A DNA stretch of 12,630 bases from Thermoplasmatota archaeon (lineage in GTDB: Archaea > Thermoplasmatota > E2 > DHVEG-1): assembly GCA_030605515.1 (NCBI GenBank), contig JAUWIE010000008.1:1-12630 (forward strand), written 5' to 3'. The first letter of the stretch is position 1, and each line of letters begins with the position of its first letter. The position numbers were made by a program, and so were the translations under genes. This document shows positions 7,587 through 12,630 of the stretch, one piece after another. The notes under the pieces were generated by a model. That model saw nothing but the letters and a program-made list of their open reading frames with translations, ran no database searches and was not told where the DNA came from.

Positions 7587-7594
7587 TTTTTTTT
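7587..7594 (+). terminator. Oligo-T terminator after the 6685 gene
   Basis: Eight consecutive T begin six bases past the TAA stop (7579-7581). This is the usual form of intrinsic termination in archaea. Confidence 0.5.
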
Positions 7595-7664
7595 GAATAA
7601 TATCTATCGTGAAAATCAATAAAAACACAACTTATTTTTTAATTAATAGCTACAACAGATTAGA

Positions 7665-7674
7665 TTTATTAATA
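7665..7674 (+). promoter_or_regulatory. TATA-like box of the hydrolase-sirtuin pair
   Basis: TTTATTAATA lies about 43-52 bases before the ATG at 7717, so transcription would begin near 7695. An in-frame ATG at 7609 is upstream of this box and would not be on the message, which supports the shorter hydrolase. Confidence 0.4.
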
Positions 7675-7716
7675 TGTATATTAATATCCCATTTCTTCAA
7701 ATCAAGGGATGATCCT

Positions 7717-8352
7717 ATGTCTTCAAAGCTTAAAGTTGAACAATTGGTAGTTGGTCCACTATATTCAAACTGTTATATTGTATGGGATGATAATACTGGA
7801 GAGGGCGTTATTATTGATCCAGGTGATGATGCAAATGATATATTAAAACGGGTTAGAGAACTTGATATAACAGTAAAATTCATTCTTGCAACTCATGGTC
7901 ATTTTGATCATGTCGGAGCAGTTGCACCTCTTAGAAAGGAGCTAAATGCTGAGTTTATAGCTCATAAAGGTGATTTCTTTTTTCTTGAGGATGGAAAGAA
8001 TGCAGCGCGTAGATGGGGTGTTGACATTGAAAAACCGCCTAAACCAGATAGGTTTCTTAACGAAGGAGATACAATTATGGTAGGTAAAGAAAAATTAGAA
8101 GTTTTACATACACCAGGTCATTCACCTGGTGGTGTGAGCTTTACTCATAATAGTATGGTGTTTTGTGGTGATACCTTATTTCAAGGTAGTGTTGGCAGAA
8201 CTGATTTTCGTGGAGGTTCATTTGAAGAAATGACTGAATCCATAAAAACTAAGCTTTATACTCTGCCTGATGACACTATTGTTTATACAGGTCATGGTCC
8301 TTCTACTACAATTGGAATTGAGAAGCAATTTAATCCATTTGTGAGATTATAG
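7717..8352 (+). CDS. Metallo-beta-lactamase-fold hydrolase, glyoxalase II-like
   Basis: A 211-residue cytosolic enzyme of the glyoxalase II/YcbL-like branch, which hydrolyses thioesters such as S-lactoyl-glutathione or related thiol adducts with two bound metal ions. The metal ligands expected for the family are all present: H60, H62, D64 and H65 in THGHFDHVG, H135 in HTPGHSPGG, D152 in CGDTLF and H193 in TGHGPSTT. It lacks the C-terminal substrate-binding domain of classical glyoxalase II, as is usual for the short YcbL-like members of about 210 residues. A longer frame begins at 7609, but its extra 36 residues are Asn/Ile/Leu-rich and unlike the family. The start at 7717 gives MSSKLKVEQLVVGPLYSNC, a typical N terminus, and AGGGAT just before it may serve as SD. 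The gene ends two bases before the sirtuin gene, so the two are surely co-transcribed. The true substrate is unknown, as many archaea lack glutathione. Confidence 0.9.
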   Translation: MSSKLKVEQLVVGPLYSNCYIVWDDNTGEGVIIDPGDDANDILKRVRELDITVKFILATHGHFDHVGAVAPLRKELNAEFIAHKGDFFFLEDGKNAARRWGVDIEKPPKPDRFLNEGDTIMVGKEKLEVLHTPGHSPGGVSFTHNSMVFCGDTLFQGSVGRTDFRGGSFEEMTESIKTKLYTLPDDTIVYTGHGPSTTIGIEKQFNPFVRL

Positions 8353-8354
8353 AA

Positions 8355-9092
8355 ATGGAAGAATTATACAATAAATTAAAGGATATGTTTGCAAGCTCAA
8401 TGAAAGTTGTTGCTTTTTCAGGTGCAGGAATTTCTTCTGAGAGCGGGATATCGACATTCCGAGGAGCTGGCGGTCTTTGGTCAAAATATGATCCTTTGGT
8501 TTATGCAAATATTAATTATTTTATGAAGGATTCTTCGTATTATTGGAATTTTTTCAAAAATGAAAGATACCCTGTTATTAAAAAGGCAAAACCAAATGCT
8601 GCCCATAATGCATTGGCAACTCTAGAGAAACAGGGTAAAATATATCGCGTAATAACTCAAAACATAGATGGTCTTCATCAAATGGCAGGCTCATCAAATG
8701 TAATCGAGCTTCATGGTACTACAAGAAAGATAAACTGTTTGAGTTGTAATAAAATTTTTTCAATGGATGAAGTCTATAAGAAATTAGAGCATGAATTGCC
8801 ACCTAGATGTTCATGTGGTGGCAACTTAAAGCCAGATACTGTTCTTTTTGGTGAATCTTTACCTCAACATGCACTTGATCAGGCAACCCTTGCAGCAAAT
8901 CTATGTGACATGTTTCTTGTTTTAGGTAGTTCACTTGTAGTATATCCTGCTGCGCAACTTCCAATAATTGCAAAGGAAAATGGTGCTAAGTTAGTAATTA
9001 TTAACATTGATCCAACTCCAATGGATGATGTTGCTGATCTTGTTTTTCATGAGAGTGCATCAAAGGTTTTAATAAAAGTTATATCAAAATAA
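8355..9092 (+). CDS. Sir2-family NAD-dependent protein deacylase
   Basis: A 245-residue sirtuin that removes acyl groups from lysine using NAD, giving nicotinamide and O-acyl-ADP-ribose. NAD-binding motifs are complete: GAGISSESGI (23-32), TFRGAGGLW (34-42) and TQNIDGLHQ (101-109). The catalytic base is H120 in ELHGT. The zinc site has C128 and C131 (CLSC) with C152 and C154 (CSC, closer than the usual C-x-x-C). FGESLP, GSSLVVYPAAQLP and NIDPTP follow in the usual order. The Tyr/Arg pair of desuccinylating class III enzymes is not seen (WNFFKNERYP in that region), and the C-terminal half resembles class U enzymes such as that of Thermotoga. Its length is normal. The gene begins two bases after the hydrolase stop with no SD of its own beyond the end of that gene, so translational coupling is likely. 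In archaea such enzymes act on chromatin proteins and on metabolic enzymes. Confidence 0.95.
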   Translation: MEELYNKLKDMFASSMKVVAFSGAGISSESGISTFRGAGGLWSKYDPLVYANINYFMKDSSYYWNFFKNERYPVIKKAKPNAAHNALATLEKQGKIYRVITQNIDGLHQMAGSSNVIELHGTTRKINCLSCNKIFSMDEVYKKLEHELPPRCSCGGNLKPDTVLFGESLPQHALDQATLAANLCDMFLVLGSSLVVYPAAQLPIIAKENGAKLVIINIDPTPMDDVADLVFHESASKVLIKVISK

Positions 9093-9117
9093 CATTTCAA
9101 TAACGGTCTAAAGAATG

Positions 9118-9148
9118 TACCCTTAGTTTTTTTAAAAAAGTGGGGGTA
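9118..9148 (+). terminator. T-rich hairpin, sirtuin terminator or SD-masking leader
   Basis: TACCC (9118-9122) pairs with GGGTA (9144-9148). Inside, T7 (9127-9133) can pair with A6 (9134-9139). The run of G at 9142-9146, the only SD for the gene starting at 9155, lies in the 3' arm. As DNA it is a T-run 35 bases past the sirtuin stop, consistent with termination. As RNA it would hide the ribosome site of the next gene. Which role is real cannot be told from sequence. Confidence 0.4.
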
Positions 9149-9154
9149 TAAGTT

Positions 9155-9385
9155 ATGGTAAAAATAAACATAGCAACGGCTATAGCAGCAGCATTTGGTT
9201 TTGTAATTGCATTGATCTGGAAAGAAATCATTGTTGGGTTATTTACAGGTATAATCATAACTATTGTATGTGTTTTTGACATAATGTATATCTCAAAATG
9301 GGGTGGAATCGGAAAGAAAAAATTATTTTTCGCTCTTTTTACTTTTTTTTCTAACCTAATTTTACTAAATTTGTACGAATTTTAG
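9155..9385 (+). CDS. Small membrane protein, DUF5654-like
   Basis: A 76-residue protein with hydrophobic segments at about 5-22, 26-46 and 56-73, each bounded by Lys or Trp residues, so two or three membrane helices. The N-terminal pattern A-T-A-I-A-A-A-F-G-F-V-I-A-L-I-W-K-E-I-I matches my memory of the archaeal DUF5654 family, whose function is unknown. That assignment is from recall, not a search. The SD is GGGGG (9142-9146), eight bases before the ATG and inside a potential hairpin. It follows the sirtuin by 62 bases on the same strand and may be read through from it. No separate TATA box is obvious. Confidence 0.65.
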   Translation: MVKINIATAIAAAFGFVIALIWKEIIVGLFTGIIITIVCVFDIMYISKWGGIGKKKLFFALFTFFSNLILLNLYEF

Positions 9386-9425
9386 TTAAAAAAGTTGTAC
9401 ATAATAGGAAATTATTTTAATAAGT
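9367..9425 (+). promoter_or_regulatory. Promoter and GTAC-centred elements of the Lrp-type regulator
   Basis: AAATTTGTACGAATTT (9367-9382) is an imperfect palindrome on GTAC that overlaps the end of the previous gene. A second TTGTAC (9395-9400) has its GTAC 24 bases further on. GGAAATT (9407-9413), a BRE-like segment, and ATTTTAATAAG (9414-9424), TATA-like, follow. A start site 25-27 bases on falls at the ATG at 9446, so the message is probably leaderless. The two spaced GTAC sites are what an autoregulating Lrp-type protein might bind. Confidence 0.5.
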
Positions 9426-9445
9426 AAGGTTCTATATATTAAGGT

Positions 9446-10414
9446 ATGGTTAAAATTGATAAGAAAGATAGAGAAATTTTATATCAATTAGATCTTAATT
9501 CACGACAGTCTTTTTTAAAAATTGGAAAAAATGTTGGACTTCCGAAAACAGTTGTTGCATACAGAGTTAATAAACTAAAAGAGCTGGGGGTAATTAAGAA
9601 TTTTTATACAGCAATTGACGCATTTAAATTAGGATATAACAGTTTTCGAATTTATTTAGTATTTCAGTATACTACTCAAGATATTGAAAAAGAAATCATT
9701 GATTATTTTGGAAAAAATAAACTAAACTGGTGGACTATCTCAGCAGAAGGAAGGTTTGATCTTGCCTTAATTATGTGGGTAAAAGATACAAATGATTTTT
9801 ATGCATTTTGGGAAGAAACCCTTAGGAAATATCGAGATTATTTTCAGGAACAACAATTTTCTGTTTATATTCAGTTGTATTCTTATCCTCATTCATATTT
9901 GCTTGATGATACAGCAAAATCAAATAGAACAAGATTTGAAATCACAGGTGGTGGGAAACAAGTTGAAACTGATGATTTAGATTTTCAGATATTACGACTA
10001 ATAGCCCCAAATGCTAGAATGCCTATGAAAGATATTGCAAATCAACTTAATTCTACTATATCTATTGTAAATTACCGAATAAAGAAAATGATTGATGCTG
10101 AGGTTATTCAAGGATTTAAAACTAATATTGATTTTACAATATTAGGTTATCAATTTTTTAAGGCCGATATTTATCTACAGGATTATAAGCAGAGAGGAAA
10201 TATAATTAATTATGTAAAAACAAATCCACATTTAGTAAGAATTGATAGATCAGTTGGTATTTCAGATTTGGAATTGGAGTTTCATGTAAAAAGTTTGAAT
10301 CAATTTCATGAGATAATGAAAGATATTTGTAATAAGTTTCATAATATTATCAAGCAATATAAGTATGTATACGCTTCAAAACTTCATTATATGAACTATA
10401 TGCCTGATGAGTAA
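9446..10414 (+). CDS. Tandem-duplicated Lrp/AsnC-type transcription regulator
   Basis: A 322-residue protein, about twice the usual 150. Residues 4-52 are an AsnC-type helix-turn-helix (KIDKKDREILYQLDLNSR… VVAYRVNKLKELGVI). Residues about 55-150 form a RAM-like ligand and dimerisation domain with beta-rich segments (GYNSFRIYLVFQ, GRFDLALIMWV). A linker at about 155-174 leads to a second helix-turn-helix at 175-222 (DDLDFQILRLIAPNARMPM… IVNYRIKKMIDAEVI) and a second RAM-like domain at about 226-316. It is thus a covalent dimer of Lrp-like units. In the family the RAM domain binds amino acids or other small effectors, but the glycine-rich effector loop is not obvious here, so the ligand is unknown. 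There is no usable SD (AAGG abuts the ATG), which fits a leaderless message. Upstream GTAC elements suggest autoregulation. Confidence 0.85.
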   Translation: MVKIDKKDREILYQLDLNSRQSFLKIGKNVGLPKTVVAYRVNKLKELGVIKNFYTAIDAFKLGYNSFRIYLVFQYTTQDIEKEIIDYFGKNKLNWWTISAEGRFDLALIMWVKDTNDFYAFWEETLRKYRDYFQEQQFSVYIQLYSYPHSYLLDDTAKSNRTRFEITGGGKQVETDDLDFQILRLIAPNARMPMKDIANQLNSTISIVNYRIKKMIDAEVIQGFKTNIDFTILGYQFFKADIYLQDYKQRGNIINYVKTNPHLVRIDRSVGISDLELEFHVKSLNQFHEIMKDICNKFHNIIKQYKYVYASKLHYMNYMPDE

Positions 10415-10593
10415 AAGACAAGATAATTTAAGGTATTATTACGATTGTTCTTGTTATTAAATGGTTAGTAATCTATAAAGTAATTCTCTAGTTATTTCTC
10501 AGGTGAGGCATATGAATATGTAGCAATTATTGATTGCTAATTGTATTTTCTAGGATTTTTTGTTTAATATTTGTACTAATCATCCTTCTAGAC

Positions 10594-10748
10594 TCATTTG
10601 AAGATGTTCGAGGAGCTGGAACAACTATTGTTTTGAATGTACTCTGGTTTGTCAGCATTACACTTACAGCAGATTCTCTCATGACAAAAACGATATGTCC
10701 ACTCATGATAGAGATTGCTGTTGCCACAGACGGTATCATTTTTTTCAT
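10594..10748 (-). pseudogene. Candidate Cys-rich mini-protein gene interrupted at an A7 run
   Basis: The minus strand has ATG (10746-10748) followed by seven A (10739-10745). One extra A, or a -1 slip on that run, opens a 51-residue frame ending at TGA (10594-10596). It reads M-K-K-N-D-T-V-C-G-N and goes on with YRFCHERICCKCNADKPEY, with six Cys (8, 22, 27, 28, 30, 43) and two His, like a small zinc-binding protein. GAAGTGA, five bases before the ATG, is one mismatch from GAGGTGA, and TTTATATAA (about 10766-10775) is TATA-like. As written, the ATG frame instead gives a 73-residue product with no recognisable features. The Cys-rich frame uses more G/C at third positions than typical genes here, which counts against it. 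Alternatives are a relic, a sequencing error in a homopolymer, or chance. Confidence 0.3.
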
Positions 10749-10797
10749 ATAATTCACTTCATATTATATAAATAATTTTATCATATAAGCTTTATTA

Positions 10798-10835
10798 TTA
10801 AAAAGTTGTACGAAATATGAAATTGCTTATAAATA
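10798..10835 (+). promoter_or_regulatory. Second copy of the Lrp-promoter element
   Basis: TTAAAAAGTTGTAC (10798-10811) matches 9386-9400 except for one fewer A. The next 13 bases (10812-10824, ending TGAAATT) match the regulator's promoter at ten of thirteen positions. A TATA box TTATAAATA (10827-10835) follows at similar spacing. The expected start near 10855 would give a leader of almost 130 bases before the ATG at 10984. Confidence 0.55.
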
Positions 10836-10954
10836 AATGTTAAAATTGACAATATTTTTAATTTTTGTTTGTACTTTTACTGTAAATTGTGTTATTAAAA
10901 ACAAAAAATGTATAGAGTAATGTATCAGCTAATAGTTATTTAAAGAAATAAATG

Positions 10955-10967
10955 TTATAATATATTA
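10955..10967 (+). promoter_or_regulatory. Alternative proximal TATA-like box for the 10984 gene
   Basis: TTATAATATATTA is centred about 24 bases before the ATG at 10984, a spacing that would give a leaderless message. It competes with the box at 10827 as the promoter of this gene. The low complexity of the region makes either call uncertain. Confidence 0.35.
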
Positions 10968-10983
10968 CTAAGAGACGAAAAAA

Positions 10984-11508
10984 ATGAACAATGAAAGAAT
11001 AAAAACTTTAAATCAAGTTACTAGCAAACCAGATATAGACAATTCTAATGTTGTTAAACATATTCTACTATCCTTAGTTAACGTAGCAAGTTCAAAAACC
11101 TCAAAAGCTTATGCCAGAACAACAATGAAAGCTTTGCTTAAAGAACTTGAAAATAACTATGATATTCTAAGGTTTATTAAAATTGAAGATGTAGAAGAAA
11201 ATGAAGATAATAATGAGGCAATAACCATATCTTCAACCAGCGTAAATAATATAGAACATAAAGAAGTTGGAAAAGCAATCCAGGGAATTGTTGATATGTA
11301 TAAATACCAGCTAGGGAAAAAAGCTGGATACTTCTTTATAAGGGAATTTAAAAATAATTTAGGGGTTAATTATCATTTAATAATAAAAAGGATGGGAGTT
11401 GATTTACGATTATCAGATCTACAAGCTGAAATTTTTGGATGGAACCGAGAGAAATATAAAATAAAAGATGATAGTAATGCAAATATTGCATATATTAAGA
11501 AAAAATGA
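10984..11508 (+). CDS. Unrecognised protein, short paralogue of the 6685 gene
   Basis: A 174-residue soluble protein. Residues 20-150 align with residues 6-135 of the 6685 product. My hand alignment has two one-residue gaps and about 38 identical positions in about 128 (roughly 30%). Conserved points include N-S-x(3)-K-H (20-26), L-x-N (31-33), T-S-x-x-Y (39-43), L-R-x-I-K (62-66), E-x-x-K-A-I (94-99), K-A-G (113-115) and G-V-D-L (138-141). It lacks the middle domain and the C-terminal winged-helix-like region of the longer protein and ends in a Lys-rich tail. If the long form binds DNA, this one could be a regulator that dimerises with it, or a stand-alone sensor; that is speculation. The SD is weak (AGAGACG). 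The gene faces the GNAT gene tail to tail, 52 bases apart, and lies downstream of an element shared with the Lrp-type regulator. Confidence 0.75.
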   Translation: MNNERIKTLNQVTSKPDIDNSNVVKHILLSLVNVASSKTSKAYARTTMKALLKELENNYDILRFIKIEDVEENEDNNEAITISSTSVNNIEHKEVGKAIQGIVDMYKYQLGKKAGYFFIREFKNNLGVNYHLIIKRMGVDLRLSDLQAEIFGWNREKYKIKDDSNANIAYIKKK

Positions 11509-11560
11509 TTGATAAAATATATTGCAATAATCCTAAACTTTTTAATTAAATAGTAATCGT

Positions 11561-12157
11561 TTATTTAGTACTGTAGATTTTTTGCATAAGATAAACATCT
11601 AAACGTTTATCAAACTTAAAACCAACTTCTTTCATAACCCCAATGTGAAAGAACCCACGGGATTTGTGAAGGTGGATGCTTGCATCATTTCCCTCAGTTA
11701 TCCAAGCGATAACTGTGTGTATACCAGCTTTTTCACCCTCTTTAATGGTTTTTTCAAGTAATTTTCTTCCGATTCCTTTTTTTTGATGCTTTTTTTCTAC
11801 ATATACAGAAATTTCAGCTGTATCAGAATATGCACATCTATCAGACCATTTGCTAAGAGCACCCCATCCAACAATTTTCCGATCTTGTTCTGCAACCATA
11901 ATTGGATTTTTCAAACCATGCTCTTTAACAACATTTACTTTCGAAATTCTCCCATTATCTCCAAATTTAAAACCTTCCAATAATTTATTTTTACCATGCT
12001 CTTCCAAAAGACAATCATAGAACTTTGTTTTACACTCTGATAATTTTTCATCCTGCAGGAGTTCAAACTCTGTTTTTACTCCTTGTTCATTATTGAGTTT
12101 TTGGTGGGCTTTGTATTTGCAATTTAAATAGCTTTCAATTATTTCATTGTTAATCAT
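11561..12157 (-). CDS. GNAT acetyltransferase (phosphinothricin acetyltransferase-like) with an odd N terminus
   Basis: A 198-residue protein. Residues about 85-196 are a GNAT domain of the phosphinothricin/methionine sulfone acetyltransferase type. VGWGALSKWSDRCAYSDTAEISVYV gives the central strands, KKHQKKGIG (122-130) the acetyl-CoA loop, then NDASIHLHKSRGF (157-169), and EVGFKFDKRLDVYLMQK (177-193) the C-terminal signature. It would transfer acetyl from acetyl-CoA to a small amine. The usual N-terminal strand and helices that help form the acceptor site are missing. In their place residues 1-50 (IIESYLNCKYKAHQKLNNEQG and on) resemble the start of TM0106/Cas4-like RecB-type nucleases, recalled rather than searched. 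So this may be a fusion or a shuffled remnant, with altered or lost activity. The start is ATG with SD AGGTG (12163-12167). It diverges from the AlbA_2 gene. Confidence 0.75.
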   Translation of the reverse strand: MINNEIIESYLNCKYKAHQKLNNEQGVKTEFELLQDEKLSECKTKFYDCLLEEHGKNKLLEGFKFGDNGRISKVNVVKEHGLKNPIMVAEQDRKIVGWGALSKWSDRCAYSDTAEISVYVEKKHQKKGIGRKLLEKTIKEGEKAGIHTVIAWITEGNDASIHLHKSRGFFHIGVMKEVGFKFDKRLDVYLMQKIYSTK

Positions 12158-12225
12158 AATTTCACCTGTTCTGATAGTACATTATTCATTAAAACATTAT
12201 TATCTAATTTACATTTAAAAAAGAA

Positions 12226-12233
12226 TTTATAAG
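12226..12233 (+). promoter_or_regulatory. TATA box of the AlbA_2 gene
   Basis: TTTATAAG lies 45-52 bases before the ATG at 12278. A start near 12255 leaves a leader of about 23 bases holding AAAGGAAAG (12265-12273) as SD. The 120-base gap to the GNAT gene must hold both divergent promoters. Confidence 0.5.
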
Positions 12234-12277
12234 CAAAAAGATGTTATAAAAATGCAAATCTAAAAAAGGAAAGAAAA

Positions 12278-12630
12278 ATGAATGAACAAGAAATAAGGCA
12301 TATCTTAGAACAAGGGGAAGGAGAAACAATTGAATTCAAAGAGAGCTTTGGCAAGGAAGCAATACAAACGGCTGGTGCTCTCGCAAATACGAGTGGGGGA
12401 TATATTTTTATTGGAGTTAATAAAAAAGGTAACATTAAGGGGACATCGATTAGTAAGGAGAGTTTAAAAAATTGGGGAAACCGTATAACGCAACTATCAG
12501 AGCCGACTCTCATTCCATCTATTCATTCTATTAAGATTAATGGGAAAACAGTTGTTATTGTCTCAGTTAAGGAATTTCCATTAAAACCGGTTTCAATAAA
12601 CGGGAGATGTTACAAACGAGTCGATGCAAG
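12278..12630 (+). CDS. Schlafen/AlbA_2-domain protein, 3' end outside window
   Basis: The first 117 codons of a gene that runs off the window. The N terminus reads as an AlbA_2 (Schlafen) domain: E-x-x-x-I-E-F-K-E-S-F (15-25), then A-G-A-L-A-N-T-S-G-G-Y-I-F-I-G-V (33-48), N-x-x-G-x-I-K-G, and later GRCYKRVDA near the window end, which matches the conserved R-x-Y-x-R-x segment. Such domains bind nucleic acid and occur in predicted transcription regulators (often with a RecG-like C-terminal part and a winged helix) and in some defence proteins. The missing C-terminal part decides which. The start at 12278 has an SD seven or so bases upstream and a TATA box at good distance. Residue numbers assume that ATG. 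Confidence 0.85.
   Translation, partial: MNEQEIRHILEQGEGETIEFKESFGKEAIQTAGALANTSGGYIFIGVNKKGNIKGTSISKESLKNWGNRITQLSEPTLIPSIHSIKINGKTVVIVSVKEFPLKPVSINGRCYKRVDA

Larger units (their letters stand above)
10415..10983. other. 569-base stretch with no convincing intact gene
   Basis: Three things are visible. First, an SD-like AGGTGAG (10500-10506) and ATG at 10511 open a frame that stops after three codons, perhaps a relic. Second, a segment at about 10590-10750 is richer in GC than its flanks and open in three frames, including a candidate broken Cys-rich gene on the minus strand. Third, from 10798 to 10983 there is a promoter-like block and a very AT-rich leader. AGCAAT and ATTGCT (10522-10538) form a small hairpin. 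A non-coding RNA in this stretch cannot be excluded. Confidence 0.5.

Noticed and set aside
7609..7716. Longer N terminus of the metallo-beta-lactamase-fold hydrolase
   Set aside because: The added 36 residues are low in complexity, lie partly upstream of the likely TATA box and have no counterpart in the family; the ATG at 7717 gives a normal N terminus.
9155..9385. Small toxin or holin
   Set aside because: Two or three membrane segments alone do not indicate a toxin; there is no paired antitoxin frame and the N-terminal pattern fits a DUF5654-type protein better.
10534..10752. Plus-strand hydrophobic frame starting with TTG
   Set aside because: The TTG follows directly on a stop codon, has no SD, and the frame shares codon boundaries with the Cys-rich minus-strand frame, so it looks like its antisense.
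10908..10943. Eleven-residue frame (MYRVMYQLIVI) in the 10984 leader
   Set aside because: No SD, no conserved motif and a length expected by chance in AT-rich sequence; a leader peptide cannot be argued from this alone.
12244..12513. Minus-strand open frame over the AlbA_2 gene
   Set aside because: It is antisense to clear AlbA_2 motifs and extends across the TATA/SD region of that gene.

Overview
The window is AT-rich and looks archaeal, most likely an uncultivated, probably mesophilic member of the Thermoplasmatota or a neighbouring lineage. This is inferred from TATA-like boxes placed before most genes, GGTG/GGAGG-type Shine-Dalgarno (SD) sites mixed with apparently leaderless starts, a tandem Lrp/AsnC-type regulator, a class-U-like Sir2, a DUF5654-like small membrane protein, and large secreted proteins built from propeller, Ig-like and dockerin-like modules. 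No rRNA or tRNA gene is present, so the placement is not firm.

Left part (1-6400). A GC-rich hairpin at the very edge (1-62) lies in a short open frame ending at 141. Then come three large minus-strand genes for secreted proteins. The first (227-1867) has seven propeller-type repeats, an Ig/FN3-like domain and two dockerin-like repeats. The second (1960-3957) has an unrecognised ectodomain, thrombospondin type 3 calcium repeats and one dockerin-like repeat. The third (4064-6346) has two dockerin-like repeats at its N terminus and then thirteen Asp-box repeats. Each gene appears to have its own promoter, so this is a functional cluster rather than an operon. The shared module suggests all three attach to a common partner outside the cell. 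No cohesin is present in the window.

Middle part (6685-9385). On the plus strand lies an unrecognised gene with a C-terminal winged-helix-like region (6685-7581). A tight pair follows: a glyoxalase II-like metallo-beta-lactamase-fold hydrolase and a Sir2 deacylase, separated by two bases. A small membrane protein comes next, and its SD can be folded into a hairpin.

Right part (9446-12630). A tandem-duplicated Lrp/AsnC-type regulator is preceded by a GTAC-centred element. A close copy of that element lies ahead of the next clear gene (10984-11508), a short paralogue of the unrecognised 6685 gene. Between them is a 569-base stretch holding a candidate Cys-rich mini-gene broken at an A7 run. 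Then comes a minus-strand GNAT acetyltransferase whose N terminus resembles the start of a RecB-like nuclease, and a Schlafen/AlbA_2-type gene cut by the window end.

Most worth following up: the paralogue pair tied to the Lrp-type regulator by the shared promoter element, the variant dockerin module set, the GNAT chimera, the broken Cys-rich gene and the left-edge structured element. No complete known defence system, CRISPR array or intact insertion sequence is visible.
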